The position numbers were made by a program, and so were the translations under genes. A stretch of DNA of 64,000 bases from Oscillospiraceae bacterium (GTDB lineage Bacteria; Bacillota; Clostridia; Oscillospirales; Oscillospiraceae): the NCBI GenBank assembly GCA_902795345.1, contig CADBKO010000001.1, positions 1-64,000 on the forward strand. Direction: 5' to 3'. Each line of letters starts with the position of its first letter. Position 1 is the stretch's first letter. A model generated the notes under the pieces. It was not told the DNA's origin, did no database searches, and saw nothing but the letters and a program-made list of their open reading frames with translations. Positions 34,639-43,057 of this stretch are shown here, piece after piece.

Positions 34639-36054
34639 TCAAATCCCGATATCCGCCCCATCTGCCCGGGTGTCCTTCAGCAGCGGACGGATCCCGGCGA
34701 GAAACGCCTCCACCTGCTCCGGGCACCGCCCGATAAACGCCTGGGGGTCCAGCAGGGCCTCCATTTCCACCAGGCTGAGGCCGAAGCTGCCCTCCGCCGC
34801 CAGCCGCTGAAGCAGGTCGCAGCTTTCCCCCTCCTTCATCCGGGCCGTGGCTTCCATGCTGCACCTGCGGATGATCTCATGGAGGGCCTGGCGGTCGCCG
34901 CCCCGCTTCACCGCCTCCATCAGCAGGTTTTCCGTGGCGATGAAGGGGAGATATTCCCTGAGCGTCCTGGCGATCACCTTTTCATTCACCCGCAGCCCCT
35001 TCGTCACGTTCCGCCCCAGGCGCAGGATGGCGTCGGCGCAGAGAAAGCCCTCCGGCAGGGAAATGCGCCGGTTGGCGCTGTCGTCCAGGGTCCGCTCCAT
35101 CCACTGCACGGCGGCGGTCATGGGGGCGTTGAGGGCGTCCGCCATGAGATAGCGGGCCAGGGAGCAGATGCGCTCGCAGCGCATGGGATTGCGCTTGTAG
35201 GCCATGGCGGAGGAACCGATCTGATTCTCCTCAAAAGGTTCCTCCACCTGTCGGTCGTGCTGCATGAGGCGGATGTCGTTCGCCATGCGGTACAGGCTCT
35301 GGGCGATGGAACTCAGGGCATTGAGGATGCGGCTGTCCACCTTCCGGGGATAGGTCTGGCCGCAGACGTCGAAGCAGCTGTCAAAGCCGAAATCCGCAGC
35401 CAGGCGGCGGTTTAGCTCGTCGATCCTGCCGCTGTCCCCGTCGAACAGCTCCAGGAAGCTCGCCTCGGTGCCGGTGGTCCCCCGGCAGCCGAGGAATTTT
35501 ATATTCTCCAGGGCGAAATCCAGCTCGTGAAGGTCGGAGACCAGGTCCTGCAGCCACAGCGCCGCCCGCTTGCCCACGGTCACGGGCTGGGCGGGCTGAT
35601 AGTGGGTATAGCCCAGGGTGGCCGTGGCCTTGTATCTGTCCGCAAATTCGGCCAGGTTCGCCAACACCCCCAGCAGCTCCCCCCGGAGATGGCGAAGGCC
35701 GTCCCGATACAGGATCAGGTCGGCATTGTCGGTGACGTAGCAGCTGGTGGCCCCCAGGTGGATGATGCCCGCGGCGGAGGGCGCGGCCTTCCCGTAGGCG
35801 TAGACGTGGGCCATCACGTCATGGCGCACTTCCCTTTCCCTCGCCCGGACGCAGTCGTAGTCGATGTCCGTGATGTGGGCTTCCAGCTGGGAAACCTGCT
35901 CCTCTGTGATGGGCAGGCCCAGAGCCATTTCCTCCCGGGCCAGGGCAGCCCACAGCTTCCGCCAGGTCTGATAGCGCCTGTCCGCGGAAAAGAGCTCCAG
36001 CATATAGTCCGAAGCGTAGCGGGTCCCCAGGGGAGATTCATATTTGTCCGTCAT
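34639..36054 (-). CDS. purB: Adenylosuccinate lyase
   Basis: The 471-residue enzyme cleaves SAICAR to AICAR and adenylosuccinate to AMP, releasing fumarate. The fumarase-superfamily signature GSSAMAYKRNP is present, as are the HLGATSCYVTDNADL and GYTHYQPAQPVTVGKR motifs that hold catalytic and substrate residues. The length is normal. It is the last gene of the leftward glnN-amt-purC-purF-asnB-purA-purB series, 12 bases after purA, so it is likely co-transcribed. ATG 36054 starts MTDKYESPLGTRYASDYM, the usual N-terminus. Confidence 0.96.
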   Translation of the reverse strand: MTDKYESPLGTRYASDYMLELFSADRRYQTWRKLWAALAREEMALGLPITEEQVSQLEAHITDIDYDCVRAREREVRHDVMAHVYAYGKAAPSAAGIIHLGATSCYVTDNADLILYRDGLRHLRGELLGVLANLAEFADRYKATATLGYTHYQPAQPVTVGKRAALWLQDLVSDLHELDFALENIKFLGCRGTTGTEASFLELFDGDSGRIDELNRRLAADFGFDSCFDVCGQTYPRKVDSRILNALSSIAQSLYRMANDIRLMQHDRQVEEPFEENQIGSSAMAYKRNPMRCERICSLARYLMADALNAPMTAAVQWMERTLDDSANRRISLPEGFLCADAILRLGRNVTKGLRVNEKVIARTLREYLPFIATENLLMEAVKRGGDRQALHEIIRRCSMEATARMKEGESCDLLQRLAAEGSFGLSLVEMEALLDPQAFIGRCPEQVEAFLAGIRPLLKDTRADGADIGI

Positions 36055-36066
36055 ATCCCAGGCTCC

Positions 36067-37341
36067 TTACCGAAGAATGATGCTATCCCGTTCCGCGCCG
36101 ACGGAGACGTAGGCAATGGGGCAGCCCACGGCCTCCTCGATCCTGCGCACATAGCGCCTGGCCGCCTCCGGCAGGTCCTCCCAGCGGCGGATGCCGGAGA
36201 TGTCGCAGCCCCAGCCCTCCCAGTATTCGATCACCGGCGCGGCAAAGCCCAGCTCCGTGGGGAAGGGGAAACGATCCGTTTCCTTTTCTCCCACGCGGTA
36301 TTTCACGCAGACGGGTATCTTCTCCATATAACTCAGCACATCCAGCTTGGTGAGGGCGATCTTCGTGGCGCCCTGTGCCTCCACCCCGTAGCGGGTGGCC
36401 ACCAGGTCCAGAGCCCCCACCCGGCGGGCCCGGCCCGTTTTGGCGCCGTATTCGGCCCCCGCCTCCCGGAGCTTGTCCGCCTCCTCGCCGCCCATCTCGC
36501 TGACGAAGGGGCCTTCCCCCACGCAGGTGGAATAGGCCTTCACCACCCCGATGACCTCCGTGAGCTTCAGGGAGGGCAGCCCCGCGCCGATGGGGGCGTA
36601 GGCCGCCAGAGTGTTGGAGGAGGTGGTGTAGGGGTAGATGCCGTAATCCAGGTCCCGCAGGGCGCCCAGCTGGGCTTCAAAGAGGATGTTCTTGCCCGCT
36701 GCCTGTGCTTCCTTCAGATAGGCCCCCGTGTCGCACACGAAGGGCCTGATGGCCTCCCCATACTGCCGCAGCCAGCTAAGCAGCTCCTCCGCCGTGTAGG
36801 GCTTGGAGCCGTAGACCCGGGTGAGGGTCAGATCCTTCCATTCCAGCAGGTCCTCCAGATGGGCGCGCAGCTCGTCGGGATAGAACAGCTCCCCGGCCAG
36901 GATGGTCTTCTTCTGGTATTTGTCCGAATAGAAGGGGGCGATGCCCTGCTTGGTGGAGCCGTATTTCTTGTCCCCCAAGCGCTGCTCCTCCAGGGCGTCC
37001 AGGTCCCGGTGCCAGGGCAGCAGCAGGGAGGCCCGGTCGCTGATCTTCAGATTTTCCGGTGTGATGTCCACGCCCTTGGAGCGCACGTCCTCCATCTCCG
37101 CCCAGAGGTTCTCCGGGTCCAGGGCCACGCCGTTTCCCAGGATGTTCACCACCCCGCTTCGCAGGATGCCGGAGGGGAGCAGGTGCAGGGCAAATTTCCC
37201 CTTGTCGTTCACCACCGTATGCCCGGCGTTGCCGCCGCCCTGGTAGCGGACCACGATGTTGTAGTCCTCCGTGAGCAGGTCCACCATCCGGCCCTTGCCC
37301 TCGTCGCCCCAGTTGATGCCCACGATCGCGCAGTTTTTCAT
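36067..37341 (-). CDS. purA: Adenylosuccinate synthetase
   Basis: The 424-residue GTP-dependent enzyme joins IMP and aspartate on the way to AMP. It starts with GINWGDEGKGRMVD (the P-loop and catalytic Asp) and has RYQGGGNAGHTVV, typical of PurA. The length is normal. It is 12 bases from purB and 14 from asnB, in the same leftward operon. No anomaly is seen. Confidence 0.96.
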   Translation of the reverse strand: MKNCAIVGINWGDEGKGRMVDLLTEDYNIVVRYQGGGNAGHTVVNDKGKFALHLLPSGILRSGVVNILGNGVALDPENLWAEMEDVRSKGVDITPENLKISDRASLLLPWHRDLDALEEQRLGDKKYGSTKQGIAPFYSDKYQKKTILAGELFYPDELRAHLEDLLEWKDLTLTRVYGSKPYTAEELLSWLRQYGEAIRPFVCDTGAYLKEAQAAGKNILFEAQLGALRDLDYGIYPYTTSSNTLAAYAPIGAGLPSLKLTEVIGVVKAYSTCVGEGPFVSEMGGEEADKLREAGAEYGAKTGRARRVGALDLVATRYGVEAQGATKIALTKLDVLSYMEKIPVCVKYRVGEKETDRFPFPTELGFAAPVIEYWEGWGCDISGIRRWEDLPEAARRYVRRIEEAVGCPIAYVSVGAERDSIILR

Positions 37342-37355
37342 GGTATTGCCTCCTG

Positions 37356-38939
37356 TTATGTTCCGCTTTCCCCGTAGTTGGCCAGCACCCTTGCCGAGGG
37401 ATCGTCCACGTTGCAGCCGGGCCAGGTCTTGTTGGGCATCCAGAAATCCTTGATCATCCGGGCCTGGCCGGGGTAGTGCTTCTCGAAGATCTCCCGATAG
37501 AGCAGGCTTTCCTTGGTGAAGGGCGGGCAGTAGTCGTACTGCCGCCGTTTCTCCTCAAACTCGGCGTCGGTGTACCGGCTCTCGGCGTATTCCTTCAGGT
37601 CGTCCACCATGGAGTGGCCCACCGCGTCGGAGAAGGCGGCCTTCTGCCGCCAGAGGATCGCCTCCGGGAGCAGTTTATCCTTTTCGAAGGCCCGACGCAA
37701 GAGGTATTTTCCCATATCATAAGTGTTCATTTTCAGACTTGGGTCGATGGACATGACGTAGCGCACGAATTCCAGGTCCCCGAAGGGCACCCGGGCTTCC
37801 AGGGAGTTGACGGAGATGCAGCGGTCCGCCCGCAGCACGTCGTACATGTGCAGCTCTTCGATGCGCTTCACCGCCTCAGCCTGGAATTCCTCCGGGCTGG
37901 GGGCGTAGTCCGTGTACTTGTAGCCGAAGAGCTCGTCGCTGATCTCCCCGGTGAGGAGCACCCGGATGTCCGTGCGCTCATGGATGGCCTTGCAGCAGAG
38001 GTACATGCCCATGCTGGCCCGGATGGTGGTGATGTCCCAGGTGCCCAGCAGGGCGATCACGGTTTCCAGACTGTCCAGCACCTCCTGCCGGGTCATATAG
38101 ACCTCCGTATGCTCCGCGCCGATGTAGTCGGCGACCATGCGGGCATATTTCAGGTCGATGGCGTCCGTGTCCATGCCGATGGCGAAGGTGCGCACGTGCC
38201 TGCCCAGGATGCGGGCGGAAATGGCGCAGACCAGGCTGGAGTCCAGGCCCCCGGAGAGGAGGAAGCCCAGAGGGGCGTCGGCGTCCAGGCGCTTGTCCAC
38301 CCCCAGGATCAGCCGCTGACGGATGCCCGCGCAGATGGTGTCCAGGTCGCCGTCGATGGTTTTCTCCACCTTCGTCACGTCCGCGTAGCGGGTGAAGGCT
38401 CCGTCGGCGTAGTAATGGCCGGGGGGGAAGGGGCGGATCTCGGCGCACAGCCCCACCAGGTTCTTCGCTTCGCTGGCAAAGACGATGTTTCCCTCCCGGT
38501 CGTAGCCGTAGTAGAGGGGCCGGATGCCGATGGGATCCCGGGCGGCGATGAGCTGCTTCTTTGCCCCGTCGTAGATCACCATGGCAAATTCCGCGTCCAG
38601 CTTGGCGAACATGTCAAGGCCGTATTCCCGGTACAGGGGCAGGATGATCTCGCAGTCGGAGCCGCTGACGAAGGTGTAGCCGTCGTCCTCCAGCTCCTTT
38701 TTCAGGGGGCGGAACAGGTACAGCTCCCCGTTGCAGACGCACATGTCCTCCCCAAGACGGAAGGGCTGCATGCCCTCCTCGTGGAGGCCCATGATGGCCA
38801 GCCGGTGGAAGCAGAGGCAGCCTTCCCCGGCCTTCTCCACCCGGGACATGTCCGGTCCCCGGGAAATCGTGCGGTCAAAATACTCGTGCAGCTCCTCCTC
38901 GCTGAGGCTGAGCTTGGCAAAACCCATGATGGAACACAT
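37356..38939 (-). CDS. asnB: Glutamine-hydrolysing asparagine synthase
   Basis: The 527-residue enzyme makes asparagine from aspartate, ATP and glutamine. Cys2 right after the start Met (MCSIMGF) is the N-terminal nucleophile of class II amidotransferases, so ATG 38939 is chosen over the upstream GTG 38948. The synthase domain has the PP-loop SGGLDSS. Placement between purF and purA is unusual: asparagine synthase is not part of purine synthesis but also uses glutamine nitrogen and aspartate, which fits the nitrogen theme of the cluster. The length matches the long AsnB type. Confidence 0.94.
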   Translation of the reverse strand: MCSIMGFAKLSLSEEELHEYFDRTISRGPDMSRVEKAGEGCLCFHRLAIMGLHEEGMQPFRLGEDMCVCNGELYLFRPLKKELEDDGYTFVSGSDCEIILPLYREYGLDMFAKLDAEFAMVIYDGAKKQLIAARDPIGIRPLYYGYDREGNIVFASEAKNLVGLCAEIRPFPPGHYYADGAFTRYADVTKVEKTIDGDLDTICAGIRQRLILGVDKRLDADAPLGFLLSGGLDSSLVCAISARILGRHVRTFAIGMDTDAIDLKYARMVADYIGAEHTEVYMTRQEVLDSLETVIALLGTWDITTIRASMGMYLCCKAIHERTDIRVLLTGEISDELFGYKYTDYAPSPEEFQAEAVKRIEELHMYDVLRADRCISVNSLEARVPFGDLEFVRYVMSIDPSLKMNTYDMGKYLLRRAFEKDKLLPEAILWRQKAAFSDAVGHSMVDDLKEYAESRYTDAEFEEKRRQYDYCPPFTKESLLYREIFEKHYPGQARMIKDFWMPNKTWPGCNVDDPSARVLANYGESGT

Positions 38940-38956
38940 ATGGTTCACACTCCCGA

Positions 38957-40387
38957 TCAGGTAGAATGTATCTTCTTTTCAAAGCGGTTTTTCAGGCCGT
39001 CCCCGGGGATGGCGGTGGGGTACTCCCCGCCGAAGCAGGCGGTGCAGAAGCCACCGTCAGAGCCCGTCAGCAGCCGGGCGTGGTCCAGGCTGAGGTAGCC
39101 CAGGGAGTCCACGCCGATGATCCTTGCGATCTCCTCTATGCTGTGATGGTTGGCGATGAGGTTTTCCGCCGTGTCGATGTCCGTGCCGTACCAGCAGGGG
39201 GCCACGAAGGGCGGGGCGGACACCCGCATGTGGATCTCCTTCGCCCCCGCCTCCCGCAGCTGGCGGATGGTCTTGCGGCAGGTGGTACCCCGGACGATGG
39301 AATCGTCCACCAGCACCACCCGCTTTCCCTCCACCACGGCCCGGATGGGGTGGAGCTTGATGCTCACCCCCGTCTCCCGGTCCCCCTGGGTGGGGGCGAT
39401 AAAGGTGCGGGCGATGTATTTGTTCTTGGTGAAGCCGATCTCGTAGGGGATGCCGGAGGCCTTGGCATAGCCGATGGCGGCGTCCAGCCCCGAGTCCGGG
39501 ACCCCCACCACCACGTCGGCCTCCACGGGATGCTCAGAGGCAAGGAAAGCCCCGGCCCGCTGCCGGGCCATGCAGACGCTGGCCCCGTCGATGACGCTGT
39601 CCGGCCTCGCAAAGTATATGTATTCGAATACGCATAGCCGCCGGGGGCAGAGGCCGCAGTGCCGCCTGTCGGAGCGGGTGCCCTCGTCGCTCACCGTCAC
39701 CACCTCGCCCGGCCGGATGTCCCGGATGAAGGCCGCCTCCACCGCCTCCAGAGCGCAGCTTTCGGAGGCAAAGGCCACCGTGCCGTCGGAGCGCTTCCCC
39801 ATGCAGAGGGGGCGGAAGCCGTGCTTGTCCCGGGCGGCGATGAGCTTCGCGGGGGAGGCGATCACCAGGCTGTATGCTCCCTCCAGGCTGTCCATGGCGG
39901 CGGACACCGCTTCCTCGATGCTGCCCTGCCGCAGCCGCTCCTGGACGATCATATAGGCGATGACCTCGCTGTCCGTGGAGGTGTGAAAGATGCTGCCCCG
40001 GTTTTCCAGCATTTCCCGCAGCTCGGCGGAATTGCTCAGGTTCCCGTTATGGGCCAGGGCCATGGCCCCCTTGCGGTGGTTGATGAGGAGGGGCTGGGCG
40101 TTGAGGCGGCTGTCGGAGCCGGTGGTGGCGTAGCGCACGTGGCCCACGGCGATGTTGCCCTGTCCCAGGGCCGCCAGCTGCCCCCGGTCAAATACCTCGC
40201 CCACCAGGCCCGCGTCCCGCCGGGAGCGGAATACCCCGTCGTCGTTCAGGGCGATCCCGGCGCTCTCCTGGCCCCGATGCTGCAAAGCATAGAGCCCGTA
40301 GTAGGCCAGAGCTGCCAGGTCCCGCTTCTCCGGGGCCCAGAGGCCCAGGATGCCACATTCCTCCCGGGGCCGGTCGCCGTCACGCAT
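38957..40387 (-). CDS. purF: Amidophosphoribosyltransferase, Fe-S type with propeptide
   Basis: The 476-residue enzyme is the first step of purine synthesis, using glutamine and PRPP. The start at ATG 40387 (MRDGDRPREECGILG) gives a 10-residue propeptide ahead of nucleophile Cys11, as in Bacillus-type PurF; an apparent longer frame is inside purC. PRPP-binding VVLVDDSIVRGTT is present. Cysteines aligned with the 4Fe-4S ligands of the Bacillus enzyme are present (LCVFEYIYF, APCWYG and FCTACFG), so the enzyme is probably oxygen-sensitive. An additional HCGLC just before the first ligand is notable. Its start overlaps the purC end by 8 bases. Confidence 0.95.
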   Translation of the reverse strand: MRDGDRPREECGILGLWAPEKRDLAALAYYGLYALQHRGQESAGIALNDDGVFRSRRDAGLVGEVFDRGQLAALGQGNIAVGHVRYATTGSDSRLNAQPLLINHRKGAMALAHNGNLSNSAELREMLENRGSIFHTSTDSEVIAYMIVQERLRQGSIEEAVSAAMDSLEGAYSLVIASPAKLIAARDKHGFRPLCMGKRSDGTVAFASESCALEAVEAAFIRDIRPGEVVTVSDEGTRSDRRHCGLCPRRLCVFEYIYFARPDSVIDGASVCMARQRAGAFLASEHPVEADVVVGVPDSGLDAAIGYAKASGIPYEIGFTKNKYIARTFIAPTQGDRETGVSIKLHPIRAVVEGKRVVLVDDSIVRGTTCRKTIRQLREAGAKEIHMRVSAPPFVAPCWYGTDIDTAENLIANHHSIEEIARIIGVDSLGYLSLDHARLLTGSDGGFCTACFGGEYPTAIPGDGLKNRFEKKIHST

Positions 40388-41096
40388 CCGCTGCCTCCAG
40401 CCGGGCCATGATCTCGCCGTAGGCCTCCTCCACGCCCCCCAGGTCCTGGCGGAAGCGGTCCTTGTCCAGCTTTTTCCCCGTGGCGGCGTCCCAGAGACGG
40501 CAGGTGTCGGGGCTGATCTCGTCGGCCAGGACGATGGTTCCGTCGCGGAGACGGCCAAATTCCAGCTTGAAGTCCACCAGGGTCACGCCGCAGCCCTTCC
40601 AGAAATCCCGCAGGATCGCATCGATACGCAGGGCATAGTCCCGGATGGCGTCCATTTCCTCCCGGGTCGCCAGCTTCATGGCCAGGATGTGGGGCAGGCA
40701 GATCAGCGGATCGTTCAGCTCGTCGTTTTTGTAGGAATACTCCACCGTGGGTTCGTCGAAGCTCACCCCCTCCGGGAAGCCGTAACGCTTGCAGAAGCTC
40801 CCGGCGGAGATGTTGCGGACGATGACCTCCAAGGGCACGATCTTCACCCGCTTTACCAGCGTCTCCCGCTCAGAAAGCTCCTCCACCAGATGGGTGGGGA
40901 TCCCCGCCTTTTCCAGGCGGCCCATGAGACGGTTGCTCATGCGGTTGTTGATGATGCCCTTCCCCGCGATGGTGCCCTTCTTTTTCCCGTTGAAGGCGGT
41001 GGCGTCGTCCTTGTAGGCCACGATCAGTTTCTCGGGGTCGTCGGTGGCGTAGACCTTCTTTGCCTTGCCCTCATAGAGCTGTTCACGCTTCTCCAT
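40380..41096 (-). CDS. purC: SAICAR synthetase
   Basis: The 238-residue enzyme joins CAIR and aspartate. It shows YEGKAKKVYATDD at the N-terminus, LVDFKLEFGR, and LADEISPDTCRLWD, all signature motifs. The ATG at 41096 has GGGAGG upstream. It is the first purine gene after amt, separated by 66 bases containing a stem-loop but no visible promoter, so readthrough from the glnN promoter is likely. Confidence 0.96.
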   Translation of the reverse strand: MEKREQLYEGKAKKVYATDDPEKLIVAYKDDATAFNGKKKGTIAGKGIINNRMSNRLMGRLEKAGIPTHLVEELSERETLVKRVKIVPLEVIVRNISAGSFCKRYGFPEGVSFDEPTVEYSYKNDELNDPLICLPHILAMKLATREEMDAIRDYALRIDAILRDFWKGCGVTLVDFKLEFGRLRDGTIVLADEISPDTCRLWDAATGKKLDKDRFRQDLGGVEEAYGEIMARLEAADA

Positions 41097-41117
41097 GGTT
41101 TACCTCCCAAATGCTTA

Positions 41118-41147
41118 CCCTACGCCGCCCCGAAGGACGGCGTAGGG
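41118..41147 (-). other. Intercistronic stem-loop between amt::PII and purC
   Basis: CCCTACGCCG (41118-41127) and CGGCGTAGGG (41138-41147) make a perfect 10-bp stem with a 10-base loop. No T-run follows on the minus strand, so it is probably an mRNA processing or stability element, or a partial terminator that lowers purine gene expression relative to amt. Confidence 0.5.
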
Positions 41148-41162
41148 ACGGATTTCAGTTAG

Positions 41163-42887
41163 TTATTCCACATCCTGCAGGGCGTCGTAGCCCTCTTCGC
41201 CGGTGCGCACCTTCACCACGTTCTCCACGTCGTAGACGAATATCTTGCCGTCCCCGATGTGGCCGGTATAGAGCACCTTCTTGGCCGTCTCGATCACGTC
41301 CCGCACGGGGATCTTGCTGACCACGATGTCCACCTGCACCTTGGGCCGCAGGTCCGTCTCCACGGCGACGCCGCGGTAAAATTCCGTGTGGCCCTTCTGC
41401 ATGCCGTAGCCCATGACGTGGCTCACGGTCATGCCGGTGATGCCCAGCTTCGACATGGCGTCCTTGAGGGCGTAGAGCCGTTCTTCCTTGAAGACGATCT
41501 CCACCTTGGTGAATTTGTGGCCGTCCCCCCGGAAGGCGGGCTCCCGAACCACCGTGACCGCCTCCGCCGGCGGCGTGGTGCCGGTAACGGCCACGATATG
41601 TTCACCGGTGCCGAACTCCGCATATTTGTCCACGGCGGGCATGAAGTCCGCATAAGCGCTGGGAAGGCCGTGCTCGCTGCCGTCCAGGCCCGCCAGCTCG
41701 TCGGCGGGGTCGGCCCGGAGAAAGTTTACCTTCCGCAGCAGCAGGAAGAACAGGGTCATAGTGACCGTGGCCCAGGCTGCCACGCTGACGAAGCCCAGAA
41801 GCTGCAAACCCAGCTGGTGGAATTCGCCGGTATACAGGAGGCCCCGCAGTCCCGCCGGGGCGCTGGGATTGGCCAGCAGGCCCACGGCGATGGTGCCCCA
41901 GATACCGTTGGCGCAGTGGACGCCCACCGCGCCCACCGGGTCGTCGATGTGCATTTTCAGGTCCAGCACCTCCACGACCACCACGACGAGGATGCCGGAG
42001 ACGATGCCCACCACGGCAGCGCCGATGGCGTCCAGGGCGTCGCAGCCTGCGGTGATGCCCACCAGACCCGCCAGAGAAGCGTTGAGGCACATACTGACGT
42101 CGGGCTTGCCGTTTTTCACCCAGGTGTAGATCATGGTGGTGCAGGTAGCCACGCTGGGGGCGATGGTGGTGGTGAGGAAGATGGCGCTCAGCTCCGAGGG
42201 AGAGGTGGCCGCCGCGCCGTTGAAGCCGTACCAGCCCAGCCAGAGGATGAAGACGCCCAGGGCCCCCAGGGGGATGGAGTGGCCGGGGATGGCGTTGACC
42301 TTGACGACCTTTCCGCTGCGGTCCCGGACATATTTGCCGATCCTCGGTCCCAGGACGATGGCGCCGATGAGGGCCGCGATGCCGCCTACCATGTGGATGG
42401 CGCAGGACCCGGCGTAGTCATGGAAGCCAAGGGAACTCAGCCAGCCGCCGCCCCAGATCCAGTGGGCCTCGATGGGGTAGATCAGCAGGCTGATGACCCC
42501 GGAATAGACGCAGTAGGCGGAGAATTTCGTCCGCTCCGCCATGGCGCCGGAGACGATGGTGGCGGTGGTGGCACAGAAGACCAGGTTGAAAACGAACACG
42601 CTGGCGTCGGTAAAGCCCTCCGCCGGGGAAGCGATGAATTCCTTGAAGTGGGCGAAGAGATCCAGGTTCGGCTTTCCGATGAGGCCGAAGAAGGCGTCCT
42701 CTCCCATCATGAGGGTGAAGCCCAACAGGGAGAACACCACGGTCCCGATGCAGAAATCCATCAGGTTCTTCATGATGATGTTGCCCGCGTTCTTCGCCCT
42801 CGTGAAGCCCGTCTCCACCATGGCGAAGCCTGCCTGCATCCAGAAAACCAGGGCCGCTCCTATGAGGAACCAAAATTCTACAGTCAT
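41163..42887 (-). CDS. Ammonium transporter fused to a C-terminal PII signalling domain
   Basis: The 574-residue protein has an AmtB-type channel in its first roughly 440 residues, with pore motifs around HMVGGIAALIGAIVLGPR and GAVGVHCANGIWGTIAVGLL, and a PII (GlnB) domain at about 457-574. The PII part keeps GMQKGHTEFYRG and TGHIGDGKIFVYDVENVVKV. The T-loop tyrosine that is uridylylated in enteric PII (the second Tyr of the YRGAEY motif) is absent here (YRGVAVETD), so control would be by nucleotides and 2-oxoglutarate only. ATG 42887 follows GGAGGG. Downstream of glnN in the same operon. Confidence 0.93.
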   Translation of the reverse strand: MTVEFWFLIGAALVFWMQAGFAMVETGFTRAKNAGNIIMKNLMDFCIGTVVFSLLGFTLMMGEDAFFGLIGKPNLDLFAHFKEFIASPAEGFTDASVFVFNLVFCATTATIVSGAMAERTKFSAYCVYSGVISLLIYPIEAHWIWGGGWLSSLGFHDYAGSCAIHMVGGIAALIGAIVLGPRIGKYVRDRSGKVVKVNAIPGHSIPLGALGVFILWLGWYGFNGAAATSPSELSAIFLTTTIAPSVATCTTMIYTWVKNGKPDVSMCLNASLAGLVGITAGCDALDAIGAAVVGIVSGILVVVVVEVLDLKMHIDDPVGAVGVHCANGIWGTIAVGLLANPSAPAGLRGLLYTGEFHQLGLQLLGFVSVAAWATVTMTLFFLLLRKVNFLRADPADELAGLDGSEHGLPSAYADFMPAVDKYAEFGTGEHIVAVTGTTPPAEAVTVVREPAFRGDGHKFTKVEIVFKEERLYALKDAMSKLGITGMTVSHVMGYGMQKGHTEFYRGVAVETDLRPKVQVDIVVSKIPVRDVIETAKKVLYTGHIGDGKIFVYDVENVVKVRTGEEGYDALQDVE

Positions 42888-42929
42888 GGGAAATCCCTCC
42901 TTGACGATTTGAAAAGGATTTGATAGATT

Positions 42930-43007
42930 GGAGGGCGGAAACGGTCGGCTTTGCCCTCCGGTTCTTCTCGGAGGCGGCTGCAGCTCTTGGCGGGGAGGCA
43001 GCCGCCT
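42930..43007. other. Two stem-loops between glnN and amt
   Basis: AGGCGGCTGC (42972-42981) and GCAGCCGCCT (42998-43007) form a perfect 10-bp stem; GGAGGGC (42930-42936) and GCCCTCC (42953-42959) form a second 7-bp stem. On the plus strand the first is followed by a T-rich stretch, on the minus strand it is not. For the leftward mRNA they are likely processing or stabilising elements; no promoter is visible in the gap. Confidence 0.45.
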
Positions 43008-43057
43008 CTTTGTTTTGTGCCGCGGAATCGCGGTCCGCTTATTTCTATTGATGCGCC

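Noticed and set aside
41118-41147. Terminator ending the glnN-amt transcript
   Set aside because: It has a strong stem but no T-run, and no promoter for purC was found after it, so co-transcription is more likely.
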